NCBI RefSeq assembly: GCF_008933165.1
Contig: NZ_WBVQ01000001.1
Coordinates: forward strand, 372,001 to 436,000
Reading direction: 5' to 3'
Length of the DNA stretch: 64,000 nucleotides
Source of the DNA: Phaeocystidibacter marisrubri
GTDB lineage: Bacteria; Bacteroidota; Bacteroidia; Flavobacteriales; Schleiferiaceae
Under the pieces are notes generated by a model. The model saw only the letters and a list, made by a program, of their open reading frames with translations. It was not told where the DNA came from and did not search any database. The translations under genes were made by a program, and so were the position numbers. Shown in pieces: positions 1 through 10,762 of the stretch. Each line of letters opens with the position of its first letter. Within the stretch, counting starts at the first letter, position 1.

Positions 1-1144
1 GCATCCGCTCACGAACTTGTCGCAAGGTGAATAGATCTTTGATGGTTCCAAAGCCGAGTCCGCCGAAAATAATGATACACGCAATGACGATGTGAAGCAA
101 GTAGGATTGCTGAATCGGAGACTCCATTAAACCATTGGTGAAGAGGGAGAATCCTGCGTTGTTGAATGCTGAAATGGAGTGGAAGAAGCTGTAGAAAATT
201 CGTTGCCCCAAAGAGTTGAAGGTCATGTGATCTCCCCAGCTAAAGAAAATGAGCAAGGCACCGAGTGCTTCAATTTGAAAGGTGAAGCGGATGATCTTTC
301 GGAAGAGTTCTGCGCTTGAAGTGAGGGATTCATTGCTGTAGTTCGCTTGAATCAAACTCTGGTGACGGATGCCGATTCCCTTTTTGGTGAAAATGGCAAA
401 GAAGGTGGCAAAGGAGATGATATTCAAGCCTCCCAATTGGAAGAGCAACATAATTAAAAATTGCCCCTTGAATGAGAAGTGGGTGGCCGTATCTACCACT
501 TGAAGCCCTGTAACACAACTGGCGGATATGCTCGTAAACAGGGCTTCACCGTATGTCAGAACCTTCCCGGGTACCGTCATCTCTGGCAGCATAAGTAGTC
601 CACTTCCAATCAGAATCAGAAAAATAAACGACAAGGCCAGAAGGGCAGGAGGGCTCAATGAGGCAAAGGGCAGAAAAGTACTGGCCTTTCCCAATTCTAA
701 GAATACGATGAGTAGAAAGTACCCCTGAATAAAGAGGATAAAGAATTGATCGAGGGTTTCCATCCCAATTACTCCTCCTAAGAAACCCATGATCTCGGTC
801 CCGAAGATGTTGATGGATAAGATGTTTAGGAACAGGAAAGCCATGAGTATTCCTTCCCATTTCGTCTCCTTCAGGTGTTGAATAGGCGAAAAGGAATAAA
901 TGAACTCAATCACATATTTGAGTAGATAGAATCCGATGGAGAACTTCACGGTGAACTCCACAACCGCCCTTTCTGGCAGATCCAGTTGGAATCCGTGAAA
1001 ATAGATAAGCACGAAGATGGTCAATGAAGAAATGAGCACCCCAGCGGTGCGCAAGTCTTTTAAAACGCGATCTCTACTGTCATACAGTTTGATGTTGACC
1101 CGTTCTCGAAAGGCATTGACTCGTCTCTTCAGCGAATCTGACAT
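1..1144 (-). CDS. TrkH/KtrB-family K+ transporter (3' end beyond window)
   Basis: Integral membrane subunit of a potassium uptake system. The reading frame is open from the ATG at 1144 to the window edge, so about 381 residues are seen and the C-terminus is missing. It is strongly hydrophobic with several membrane spans. Two pore-loop signatures are visible: ISASCVTGL followed by QVVDTATHFS, and SISAFNNAGFSLF; the AFNNAGF motif is typical of KtrB/TrkH pore domains. A positively charged cytoplasmic N-terminus precedes the first span. The gene starts only 4 bases after the stop of the upstream aminotransferase, so the two are probably cotranscribed. A KtrA/TrkA partner would be expected further left, outside the window. 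Confidence 0.88.
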   Translation of the reverse strand, partial: MSDSLKRRVNAFRERVNIKLYDSRDRVLKDLRTAGVLISSLTIFVLIYFHGFQLDLPERAVVEFTVKFSIGFYLLKYVIEFIYSFSPIQHLKETKWEGILMAFLFLNILSINIFGTEIMGFLGGVIGMETLDQFFILFIQGYFLLIVFLELGKASTFLPFASLSPPALLALSFIFLILIGSGLLMLPEMTVPGKVLTYGEALFTSISASCVTGLQVVDTATHFSFKGQFLIMLLFQLGGLNIISFATFFAIFTKKGIGIRHQSLIQANYSNESLTSSAELFRKIIRFTFQIEALGALLIFFSWGDHMTFNSLGQRIFYSFFHSISAFNNAGFSLFTNGLMESPIQQSYLLHIVIACIIIFGGLGFGTIKDLFTLRQVRERM

Positions 1145-1148
1145 AGGA

Positions 1149-2348
1149 TTATGCGCTCAAATTATCAATGGCTACCGCCAGTCGCTTGTAGGCTTCTTCC
1201 AATTCGCTGATGGAAGCGGCGTAACTAAAGCGAATGTGACCTGGTAGACCAAAGGCCGAACCTGGAACACTGCTCACATGTCCTTCTTCGAGGAAGTAGA
1301 TGCAGAGGTCCATGTCGTTTTCAATTACTTTACCGTTGAATGATTTTCCGATCAATTCAGAAATTTCGGCAAATACATAGAACGCACCTTCTGGGTTACT
1401 TGTTCTAAATCCTGGCAGCGAACCTAGCCAATTCAGCATCTTGGTGCGTCGTTCAGTGAAGGCATCAATCATGTATTGAATCTGTGAAGGCTCAGTAGAA
1501 ACGGCTGCGATGGCAGCGCGTTGTGCAATGCTATTGGTGCCGCTAGTAAACTGACTTTGAACTTTGTCACATGCTTTTGCTACCCAAGCAGGGGCGCCCA
1601 TGTAACCAATTCTCCAGCCCGTCATGGCGAAGCCTTTCGACAATCCATTCACGGTAGCGGTGCGATCGTACATTCCGTCTAATGAAGCAATACTGGTGTG
1701 CTTGTAGCCGTATTGAATCAATTCGTAGATCTCGTCACTAATTACAAAGATGTTCGGGTATTTGCGGAGAACACGTGCCAATCCTTCGAGCTCGCTTTCG
1801 CTGTACATTGCGCCTGAAGGGTTATTCGGAGAAGAGAAAATCATCAATTTCGACTTATCCGTAATCGATGCTTCCAATTGCTCTGGTGTGATTTTGTAGC
1901 CTGTTTCGATGCTGCTCTCAACAACTACAGGAACACCTTCGCAAAACTTCACCATATCTAAATAGCTCACCCAATACGGAGCGGGGATGATTACCTCGTC
2001 GCCGGGCTCAATCAAGCTGAGCATTAGGTTTGCCAATGTTTGTTTGGCTCCGGTACTTACAATGATTTGATCAACCCCATAGGTGAGGTGGTTATCACGC
2101 TTAAATTTCGCTGCTATAGCTTCACGCAAGTCGGTAAAACCCGGAACCGGCATGTAGTGACTGTAATTTTGGTGGATGCCTTCGATAGCCGCTTCTTTGA
2201 TGAAGTCTGGAGTATCAAAATCCGGCTCACCTAGGCTCAAACTAATTACGTCTACTCCTTTAGCCGCAAGCTCGCGACTCTTCTTGGACATTTCAATTGT
2301 CATCGGAAGTTCCAACGCTTGTACACGCGTTGAGAGCTGTTCAGTCAT
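1149..2348 (-). CDS. Class I/II PLP-dependent aminotransferase (aspartate aminotransferase family)
   Basis: Fold-type I aminotransferase, 399 residues, the usual length for the 1b-subgroup aspartate/prephenate-type enzymes. Visible motifs are SLGEPDFDTP near residue 38, the substrate/PLP region SSPNNPSGA around 172-180, SDEIYE around 204-209, and the Schiff-base lysine K238 in NGLSKGFAMTGWRIGY. It transfers an amino group between an amino acid (probably aspartate) and a 2-oxo acid in the cytoplasm. Exact substrate cannot be fixed from sequence. It is the first gene of a probable operon with the K+ transporter. A perfect Bacteroidota -7 box lies at 2368-2375. Confidence 0.9.
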   Translation of the reverse strand: MTEQLSTRVQALELPMTIEMSKKSRELAAKGVDVISLSLGEPDFDTPDFIKEAAIEGIHQNYSHYMPVPGFTDLREAIAAKFKRDNHLTYGVDQIIVSTGAKQTLANLMLSLIEPGDEVIIPAPYWVSYLDMVKFCEGVPVVVESSIETGYKITPEQLEASITDKSKLMIFSSPNNPSGAMYSESELEGLARVLRKYPNIFVISDEIYELIQYGYKHTSIASLDGMYDRTATVNGLSKGFAMTGWRIGYMGAPAWVAKACDKVQSQFTSGTNSIAQRAAIAAVSTEPSQIQYMIDAFTERRTKMLNWLGSLPGFRTSNPEGAFYVFAEISELIGKSFNGKVIENDMDLCIYFLEEGHVSSVPGSAFGLPGHIRFSYAASISELEEAYKRLAVAIDNLSA

Positions 2349-2367
2349 ATTTCAGCGAATTAAACAA

Positions 2368-2375
2368 CAAATGTA
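2368..2375 (-). promoter_or_regulatory. Bacteroidota -7 promoter element of the aminotransferase gene
   Basis: On the minus strand this reads TACATTTG, a perfect match to the TAnnTTTG consensus of the primary Bacteroidota sigma factor. It ends 19 bases before the ATG at 2348. No clear TTTG -33 element was found at the expected distance. Confidence 0.5.
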
Positions 2376-2455
2376 AAGGTTTTCAGAAGTGTGAGGATAG
2401 ATATCGGCAGGGCATTTTTTTTTCGATATTTGTGTTCCTTTCAAAATAGCTACCA

Positions 2456-2977
2456 ATGGAGATTTTTCTCGAGATACTGAAATATACTTTCCCTGCACTT
2501 CTCATGCTGCTTCTAGCCTATCTCATGCTTTCCAATTTCACGGAAAATGAGGAGAACAGAAGGGCTTACTTTATTCGTAAAGAGGCTCAGAAGCAGGCGT
2601 TACCCATTCGAATGCAGGCCTTTGAGCGCATCACGCTCTTTCTAGAGCGCATTACTCCAAATAGCTTGTTGGTTCGAACTCCGGCTAAAGGTTTGACGGC
2701 TTCTGAGTATCAGTCTCTCTTATTGAAGGCTATTCGCAATGAGTTTGAATACAACTTGAGTCAGCAGATTTACGTTTCAGAAGAAGCTTGGCAAATGGTT
2801 GTCACAGCAAAATCTGCAACAGTGAGCATCGTTAATCGCGTTGCAGCGCAACTCCCTGCAAATGCTACAGGAGTAGATTTGAGTAAGAAGATTTTGGAGC
2901 ACGCCATGGAGTTGGGGACATTTCCGACTCGAAATGCCATTCACTTTCTCAAGAACGAAGCGTACAGAGAATTTTAA
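2456..2977 (+). CDS. Conserved membrane-anchored protein of unknown function
   Basis: 173 residues. One N-terminal transmembrane helix (about residues 8-28, rich in Leu) is followed by a soluble, mainly helical cytoplasmic region containing ENEENRR, KEAQKQALPIR and a C-terminal ILEHAMELGTFPTRNAIHFL stretch. It resembles a short membrane-anchored family common in Bacteroidota genomes (DUF7935-like, from memory) but I cannot assign a function. It is transcribed alone, divergently from the aminotransferase, and its stop codon overlaps the meaB stop on the other strand by 4 bases. Its likely terminator lies inside meaB at 3035-3060. Confidence 0.72.
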   Translation: MEIFLEILKYTFPALLMLLLAYLMLSNFTENEENRRAYFIRKEAQKQALPIRMQAFERITLFLERITPNSLLVRTPAKGLTASEYQSLLLKAIRNEFEYNLSQQIYVSEEAWQMVVTAKSATVSIVNRVAAQLPANATGVDLSKKILEHAMELGTFPTRNAIHFLKNEAYREF

Positions 2978-4038
2978 GAAAACAATTTTCTTGCGGCTGC
3001 GAGTGGACTCATTTCGCCAGTCGATACACTCTTTAAAGCGGCTTCATAAGCCGCTTTTTTGTCTTCTTGAGCAAACCAATGTGCTTTTAGGAATTCACCA
3101 ACCGTGTCGTCAAACCACCATGCAGCTTGTTCAGATCTCAATTGATCCCAGTGTCCCTTGAGGGTCATGTGTCGTTGGAATTTTTCGATTTCATCTAGTG
3201 CTTCCGGGAGTCCAGTTCCATCCATGGCGGATATGGGTTGAACAGGAACAGTCCATCCACGGGGATCTTCTGGATAGAGTTTAAGGGCTCTTCGAACCTC
3301 TCCTGCGGCGAGTTGTGCCTTTCGTTCCTGTCCGCTATCGGCTTTGTTCAGAAAGATGACATCGGCCATTTCCATAATGCCACGCTTGATGCCCTGCAAT
3401 TCGTCGCCAGCGCCAGGAAGGAGCAGGAGAACAAACAAATCGACCATCCGCTTTACACTGATTTCAGACTGTCCAACCCCTACTGTTTCAATGATGATGA
3501 TGTCGTATCCAGCGGCTTCACATAGAATGATTGATTCTCGAGTTTTTCGAGCAACGCCACCCAAACTTCCCGCACTTGGACTGGGGCGGATGAAGGCATC
3601 TTCTTCTTGAGATAGAAGATTCATGCGTGTTTTATCGCCGAGGATGCTTCCTCCGGTTTTTGCCGAACTAGGATCAACAGCAAGCACAGCTACCTTGTGG
3701 CCTTTTTCTATCCACTGTCGGCCGAAGCGTTCAATGAACGTGCTTTTGCCAACACCGGGAACTCCTGTAATTCCAATTCGAATACTTTTCCCAGAATGGG
3801 GTAAACAAGCCGTTACCAGCTCGTCGGCTAGAGGATAATCTGCTGGACGAGTACTTTCAACTATGGTAATCGCTCTACTTAGAGCAGATCGATCACCTTC
3901 GCGCATTCTTTCAACGAGCGATGTTGAATCTTCTCTCTGTCGTTTGTGCTTGAAATGTGACAGATTAGGGTTGATGGAGGATTGACCTTCAACACCTGCA
4001 ACTTCGCTTAAAGCGGAAGACTTCTTCTGCTCGTCCAT
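2974..4038 (-). CDS. meaB: Methylmalonyl-CoA mutase-associated G3E GTPase MeaB
   Basis: Chaperone GTPase of adenosylcobalamin-dependent methylmalonyl-CoA mutase. It gates cofactor loading and protects or reactivates the enzyme. 354 residues, slightly longer than the usual ~330 because of a polar N-terminal extension. Walker A GVPGVGKS is at residues 92-99, followed by AVLAVDPSSAKTGGSILGDK and RPSPSAGSLGGVARKT, all typical of MeaB/ArgK, and by LNKADSGQ for base recognition. The mutase subunits are encoded at 6104-9624 on the same strand, separated by ybaB and the sulfatase, so the functional link is clear although they are not one operon. Seven bases separate it from ybaB upstream. Confidence 0.93.
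   Translation of the reverse strand: MDEQKKSSALSEVAGVEGQSSINPNLSHFKHKRQREDSTSLVERMREGDRSALSRAITIVESTRPADYPLADELVTACLPHSGKSIRIGITGVPGVGKSTFIERFGRQWIEKGHKVAVLAVDPSSAKTGGSILGDKTRMNLLSQEEDAFIRPSPSAGSLGGVARKTRESIILCEAAGYDIIIIETVGVGQSEISVKRMVDLFVLLLLPGAGDELQGIKRGIMEMADVIFLNKADSGQERKAQLAAGEVRRALKLYPEDPRGWTVPVQPISAMDGTGLPEALDEIEKFQRHMTLKGHWDQLRSEQAAWWFDDTVGEFLKAHWFAQEDKKAAYEAALKSVSTGEMSPLAAARKLFS
3035..3060 (+). terminator. Intrinsic terminator for the 2456-2977 gene, inside meaB
   Basis: Perfect 10-bp stem (3035-3044 with 3048-3057), CAT loop, then a run of T to 3060 on the plus strand. It sits 58 bases after the stop at 2977, but within the antisense of the meaB 3' coding region. Confidence 0.7.
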
Positions 4039-4045
4039 TGGATTT

Positions 4046-4372
4046 TTACTTTCCGAACATTCCTCCCATTCCTGGGATATTCGGCATTGATGATTTAGCA
4101 GCAGCTCCCATTTCAGCTTCGTTTACACTTTCTGCCTTGGCGAGAGCATCATTCATAGCAATCACCACAAGGTCGGCAATTTCTTCGGTGTCTTCCAAAC
4201 TGCTGTCAATGGTTAAGTCAACCACTTTTCTATTGCCTGTCACTACAGCTACAACCTTGCCGTTGCTCGATTTACCTTCAACAGTAATGGTGTCCAATCT
4301 AGCTTTAGCTTCTTCCACTTTAGCTTGGGCTTGCTGCAATTGAGCCATCATATCTTTCATTCCTCCAAACAT
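4046..4372 (-). CDS. ybaB: YbaB/EbfC family nucleoid-associated protein
   Basis: Small DNA-binding protein of the YbaB/EbfC family, 108 residues, which forms dimers that coat DNA. The body contains MKDMMAQLQQAQAKVEEAKA, then GNRKVVDLTID and a C-terminal tail rich in Gly, Met and Pro. A longer open frame runs upstream to 4513, but the family begins at MFGGMKDM, and a perfect promoter -7 box at 4391-4398 lies inside the longer version, so the start at 4372 is preferred. meaB follows after 7 bases. The DNA-binding role is family knowledge. Confidence 0.85.
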   Translation of the reverse strand: MFGGMKDMMAQLQQAQAKVEEAKARLDTITVEGKSSNGKVVAVVTGNRKVVDLTIDSSLEDTEEIADLVVIAMNDALAKAESVNEAEMGAAAKSSMPNIPGMGGMFGK

Positions 4373-4390
4373 GGGTGCATGTGTTTTCAG

Positions 4391-4398
4391 CAAAGATA
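4391..4398 (-). promoter_or_regulatory. -7 promoter element of ybaB-meaB
   Basis: TATCTTTG on the minus strand, a perfect TAnnTTTG match, 18 bases before the ATG at 4372. It supports the shorter ybaB start and a ybaB-meaB operon. Confidence 0.55.
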
Positions 4399-4502
4399 AG
4401 ATGCGTTCAGTTGAATGAAGGGGTGGTAGAGCGCCTTCTTCCTGGTCTATGGGTATTGATTTTTCCTTTTTGTACTTTAGAAGAAACCTTATCCAACAAT
4501 TT

Positions 4503-6027
4503 ATGAAGCACATAAAATTTCAATTTCTTTCAGCAGCGGCACTTGCGCTTTTATCCCTTGTGGGCTATGCTCAGGATAGACCTATATATCCTCGTTATTA
4601 TGGTAGACGATGTGGCGCCTAATTCACTGAGCTGTTACACTTTGGGTATGCAATATCCCACTCCTAATATTGATCGAATAGCAAAAGAAGGAGCGATATT
4701 CACGGATCATTATGCTCAGCCTAGTTGCACCGCTGGTAGAGCGGCTTTCATCACGGGGCAATATCCCGTACGAACTGGACTTACAACCGTCGGTCAGCCT
4801 GGAAATCCACTGGGGATTAAGAAAGAGGACCCTACACTTGCCGAGCTGCTCAAACCACTTGGGTACAGGACGGGACAGTTTGGGAAGAATCACTTGGGCG
4901 ACTTAGATGAACATCTTCCAACCGCGCACGGTTTTGATGAATTCTACGGAAACCTCTACCACTTAAATGTCTCCGAAGAGCCTGAACAAGCGGATTACCC
5001 TTCAGACCCTGCTTTTCTTGAGCAGTACGGACCTCGTGGAATTATCCATTCGTATTCAGATGGTAGAATTGAAGATGTTGGTCAGTTGACCAGTGAGCGC
5101 ATGAAAACCTTTGATGAGGAGCTTGTAGCGCGTTCTAAGAACTTTATGAAAGAAGCGGTCGATGCGGACGAGCCATTCTTTATTTGGCATGCCACCAGCC
5201 GTATGCATGTGTATACGCACCTCAAGGAGGAATCAGCCAATCTTGCTACGGATATTAGCACAGATTTGGACTTATTTGGTCACGGTTTAATAGAACACGA
5301 TGGACATGTAGGTCAGTTGTTAGATTATTTGGAAGAACTGGGAATTGATGAGAATACCATTGTGATTTATACAACGGACAACGGTCCGGAACAAAGCACA
5401 TGGCCACATGCGGGCGTAACGCAATTCCGAGGCGAGAAAATGACCACCTATGAGGGCGGTGTTCGCGCTCCTTTCATGGTCAGATGGCCAGGGCACATTC
5501 CTGCAGGGTTAATCCGCAATGGCATTTCTTCTCACGAAGACGTAGTTCCAACCGTTATGGCTGCTCTTGGTGAAGATGATCTAACTGAAGAACTGAAAGA
5601 AGGGAAGAAGATCGGCAATATGACTTATAAGGTTCATATTGATGGATACAACAACTGGGATTATTGGAGAGGCGAGTCTGACGAATCGGCACGCAATGTT
5701 TTCTTCTATTATTATGAATCTAGCTTAACTGCTTTGCGAGTAGGACCTTGGAAGATGCACTTTGCAACAAAGGAGCGTTACTTTGACGACATGGTTACCC
5801 ACACTATGCCTCAGCTGTTCAACCTTAGAAAGGATCCTTACGAAAAGTACGATGATGTCACAGGCTTCCATTTGATAATGCAGAAGTCTTGGACATTGCA
5901 GCCAGCTATTGGTATTTTGAGGGATCACTTGGAAACCTTCCGTGAATTCCCACCTCGTCAAGAGGCTGCTTCGTTGAACGTCAATGAGGCGGTGAATAAG
6001 ATTATGCGATCGAGCACACATCAATAG
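4503..6027 (+). pseudogene. Secreted arylsulfatase, frameshifted just after the signal peptide
   Basis: Formylglycine-dependent sulfatase that would hydrolyse sulfate esters. The ATG at 4503 opens a clear signal peptide (MKHIKFQF then a hydrophobic core ending VGYAQ) running into DRP, but this frame stops at 4620. The sulfatase body continues in the +1 frame from ILVIMVDDV to 6027. Removing one T from 4584-4589 joins the frames as RPNILVIMVDD, the canonical sulfatase N-terminus. The body is intact: SCTAGR (Cys codon 4726-4728, the formylglycine site), FGKNHLGD, TTDNGPEQ and GPWKMHF. As written, the body could only start at 4543 or 4600 and would lack its export signal. It may be a recent mutation or a base-calling error. 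Substrate unknown; a glycan sulfate is plausible. Confidence 0.85.
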
Positions 6028-6050
6028 CATGTAATTGCTTTATCCCAAAA

Positions 6051-6084
6051 AGAAAGCCCGATTGCATCAGCAATCGGGCTTTCT
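6051..6084. terminator. Bidirectional terminator between sulfatase and mutB
   Basis: Perfect 15-bp inverted repeat (6051-6065 and 6070-6084) with an ATCA loop, lying between two convergent genes. Flanking A- and T-rich ends let it work in either direction. Confidence 0.85.
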
Positions 6085-6103
6085 GTGTTTATAAGAAGTG
6101 CGC

Positions 6104-8236
<2,133 letters not shown>

Positions 8237-8238
8237 AT

Positions 8239-9624
8239 TTACTCGGCTTTAAGTCTAGTTTGTTCCTCTGCTTCTGAGAGTCTGCGAGCGACAATTTTGC
8301 GAATTACTTTTCCCTCGCTATTATCAGAGGCAAAGAGTGGAGTCGTAGCTTCTTTCGACATTTTCTCAGCAGCGTTGGGGAACTTGTTGGTTCCTACAAG
8401 GATGATCTTGCCCTCGTTGTATAGTTCTTGCTCAATGGCAGCTTCTCTTTCTATCAGTTCTTGAACAAATCCCGATTTCAGCGCTTCAATCATTCCACCT
8501 TTAGCTTCTATTTCTCGGAATACTTTCCAAGCTTCTTCACAGAGGTCGTTGGTGAGGTTTTCAATCGCATAACTACCTGCGGCGGGGTCATTCACTTTAG
8601 TCACGAAAGCCTCGTATTGCATCACTAAGGCTTGATTGCGGGCCACTCGTCTCGCCTGAGGTGTCGACTCCCGGAAGGTGATGTCATAGGGTTGAACACA
8701 AACCTCATCCACACCGCCAATCAGCGCGCTCATGGCTTCTGTGGTTGTACGGAGCATATTTACATTAGGATCGAAAATGGTCTTATTGCGAAGTCCTGTT
8801 TCTGCATAAATGTGTGCGGCAGCTTCCGTTTCGTAGGCTTCACCTACTTTAGCCCAAAGCGAACGTAGCGCTCGGAACTTGGCAACTTCGAGAAGATAAG
8901 ACTTGCCGATGGCCATGTTGAATGTAGTGTGGCTAAATGCAGATGATCCCCATCTTCCAATAAACTCGTGGGCATGAGCTAGCGTGAGTCCGAGTTCGGT
9001 TGCAGCACTCGCGCCTGCATTGTGGTAGATATTCGCATTAACAGCGAGGTTATTCATGCTTTTCAGCGGAGAGTTTATGAGCGACTCAAGTGTGTTGAAA
9101 TCTGATTCTTCCGAAGAAAACCACTCACCTGTTCTTGCCAGGTTTTCGATGGGATCAACATTGATAGAACCTCGAATTTCTGCTGGATTCAAACCGCGTT
9201 CAGTAATGATGTCCAATAACTGGGATTGAACATTGCTAGCTTCTCCATTAGACACATAGTGAACTGTGATGTGTTCAATCAAAACATCTGCCAAGAGAGG
9301 GGCTAATTGAACTCCTTTTTTCAGATAGAGCATAACTCCACTGCACCCCTTATTAAGGACGTCTAAGATGGCTTTATTTCCTTCGCTGGCATCATCTACA
9401 TAAATACCTTCAATGGTATCGACAATTTTTGAAGTGCGGGTAGGGACTGCAGCTGCGCTGGGTAAGTCCTCGGAATGATAAGTGGGTGAAAGTGTAATAT
9501 CTCCTCCATAGTGTGTAAAGAGATCTTCGAAATTTCCACCTTTCAATTCCTTTTCAATTTTCGCAATCCATTCTGCCTTTGAAGCAGCGGGAAACTCTTG
9601 AAAAGTTAGGCTCGAATTTGACAT
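8239..9624 (-). CDS. mutA: Methylmalonyl-CoA mutase small subunit
   Basis: Non-catalytic partner of the MutB subunit in a heterodimeric mutase. 461 residues from the ATG at 9624; a longer frame reaches 9696, but the family begins at about [14 protein letters not shown], so the internal start is chosen. It matches the TIM-barrel part ([52 protein letters not shown]) but ends without any B12-binding domain, so it is shorter than the ~600-residue actinobacterial MutA. A near-consensus promoter box (TACCTTTA, minus strand 9656-9649) lies upstream. mutB follows after 2 bases. Confidence 0.92.
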   Translation of the reverse strand: MSNSSLTFQEFPAASKAEWIAKIEKELKGGNFEDLFTHYGGDITLSPTYHSEDLPSAAAVPTRTSKIVDTIEGIYVDDASEGNKAILDVLNKGCSGVMLYLKKGVQLAPLLADVLIEHITVHYVSNGEASNVQSQLLDIITERGLNPAEIRGSINVDPIENLARTGEWFSSEESDFNTLESLINSPLKSMNNLAVNANIYHNAGASAATELGLTLAHAHEFIGRWGSSAFSHTTFNMAIGKSYLLEVAKFRALRSLWAKVGEAYETEAAAHIYAETGLRNKTIFDPNVNMLRTTTEAMSALIGGVDEVCVQPYDITFRESTPQARRVARNQALVMQYEAFVTKVNDPAAGSYAIENLTNDLCEEAWKVFREIEAKGGMIEALKSGFVQELIEREAAIEQELYNEGKIILVGTNKFPNAAEKMSKEATTPLFASDNSEGKVIRKIVARRLSEAEEQTRLKAE

Positions 9625-9813
9625 GAATCGAGATTTCGTGATTTGCCGTAAAGGTAAGGTATAGCAGTTAGATAAGCATGCTTCGTTCGTTTGCATAGAG
9701 GTGTCTACGCGGCATCACGGTTCTGAAAGAATCGATATTTTTTTGTATTTTTAAGAGGCTCTCATAATCTCTGCATTCAGAGATTCCCCAAGGACGTATT
9801 CATAAACATTCAG

Positions 9814-10467
9814 ATGTTAGGTGTTGGAGTTTCAGTTATGGCGATGATCCAATCGCTTCGTTCCAATCAATCATTGTTGGAGAGAACGAAGAAGTTGGGA
9901 GGTCAACCTGTGCTTAAGCGCATAGCTTCCGCAGAAGAAAGGGAACGTCGCCGAATAAATCAACCGGTTGCTTCACCTGAGCTTTTAGCTAGCATTAGAG
10001 CACAGAATGTCGCAGATCGAGGTAGGACAAAAATGCTGAGTGCATTGGTGTTTGTAGGGTCTGCTGTAGTTGTCGCTGGGCTATTCTATATGATGTCTGC
10101 TATTACGAATGAGTTGAATTTCAAGTCGGGCGAAGTTCAAATTTCTCAAGCGGAACAAATTGTAATTAACCGAAAGAGAAATGAAGCGTTGAGGTTGGAA
10201 CTTGCACAAGAACTACCTCGAGCAGAATCAATGATGCGTACGGGGGATTACTTTGGAGCTATGGGGTTGTATAAACACCTGTGGCGATTGAGAATGGATA
10301 ATGAGGACTTGGCGAATCAATATGTCTTATCAACTTTAAATTTTGTGAAAGGACAGAAAACGGTAAACCAAAAACTTCTTCTAACGGCTTGGGAAGAATA
10401 TGTTTCCGCTTTTCCTAACGGTTCGATGAGAGTAGAGTTAGGGGAGATGGTACTTTCGAGTAAATAG
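9814..10467 (+). CDS. Tandem paralogue A: membrane protein of unknown function
   Basis: 217 residues, not recognised by name. A basic cytoplasmic N-terminus begins with a VGVSVMAMIQSLRSN-type motif, followed by ERERRR and PVASPELLASIRAQN. There is one membrane span near residues 75-95 (LVFVGSAVVVAGLFYM). The outer region is helical and TPR-like (AMGLYKHLWRLRMDNEDLA). It shares its architecture with the genes at 10474 and 10763, which follow at 6 and 1 bases and must be one operon. The paralogues keep a glycine-rich start, an LRN/LRSN motif, a basic linker with P-T/A-x-P and a single span. It is preceded by 117 bases containing TTTG at 9742-9745 but no good -7 box. Confidence 0.6.
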   Translation: MLGVGVSVMAMIQSLRSNQSLLERTKKLGGQPVLKRIASAEERERRRINQPVASPELLASIRAQNVADRGRTKMLSALVFVGSAVVVAGLFYMMSAITNELNFKSGEVQISQAEQIVINRKRNEALRLELAQELPRAESMMRTGDYFGAMGLYKHLWRLRMDNEDLANQYVLSTLNFVKGQKTVNQKLLLTAWEEYVSAFPNGSMRVELGEMVLSSK

Positions 10468-10473
10468 AGATTA

Positions 10474-10761
10474 ATGGGGTATTCTGGAACAAATGGTTTA
10501 GAGCAGTTGAAGCAACTTCGCAATCGCAAAGTGGCACGAATGAATACGTTAGCTGGCAGGAGAAAGCAGCCGGTTAAGGATATGATTGGTTTAAGAGCTA
10601 AGATTCAACCCACGACAATAGAGCCTGCAGATCCGAAAGTTTTGGCTGCCATTTCAGAGCAATCCGAAAAGAACAGAAGGAATAGAGCGATAAAGCGAAT
10701 CAGTGCAACGCTGGCACTGGCAGTGGTGATTTTTTTGATAATGTTACTATTAACCGACTGA
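10474..10761 (+). CDS. Tandem paralogue B: short membrane protein of unknown function
   Basis: 95 residues, the shortest of three related neighbours. It has the same basic N-terminal half (GLEQLKQLRNRK, then PADPKVLAAISEQ and NRRNRAIKR) and a C-terminal membrane span (LALAVVIFLIMLLL) after which it simply ends, so it lacks the outer TPR-like domain of the genes on either side. It may be a truncated copy or a regulatory partner. It lies 6 bases after paralogue A and 1 base before paralogue C. No function can be assigned. Confidence 0.55.
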   Translation: MGYSGTNGLEQLKQLRNRKVARMNTLAGRRKQPVKDMIGLRAKIQPTTIEPADPKVLAAISEQSEKNRRNRAIKRISATLALAVVIFLIMLLLTD

Positions 10762-10762
10762 T

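Noticed and set aside
4373-4513. N-terminal extension of ybaB
   Set aside because: The extra 47 residues are unlike the family and contain the promoter box at 4391-4398.
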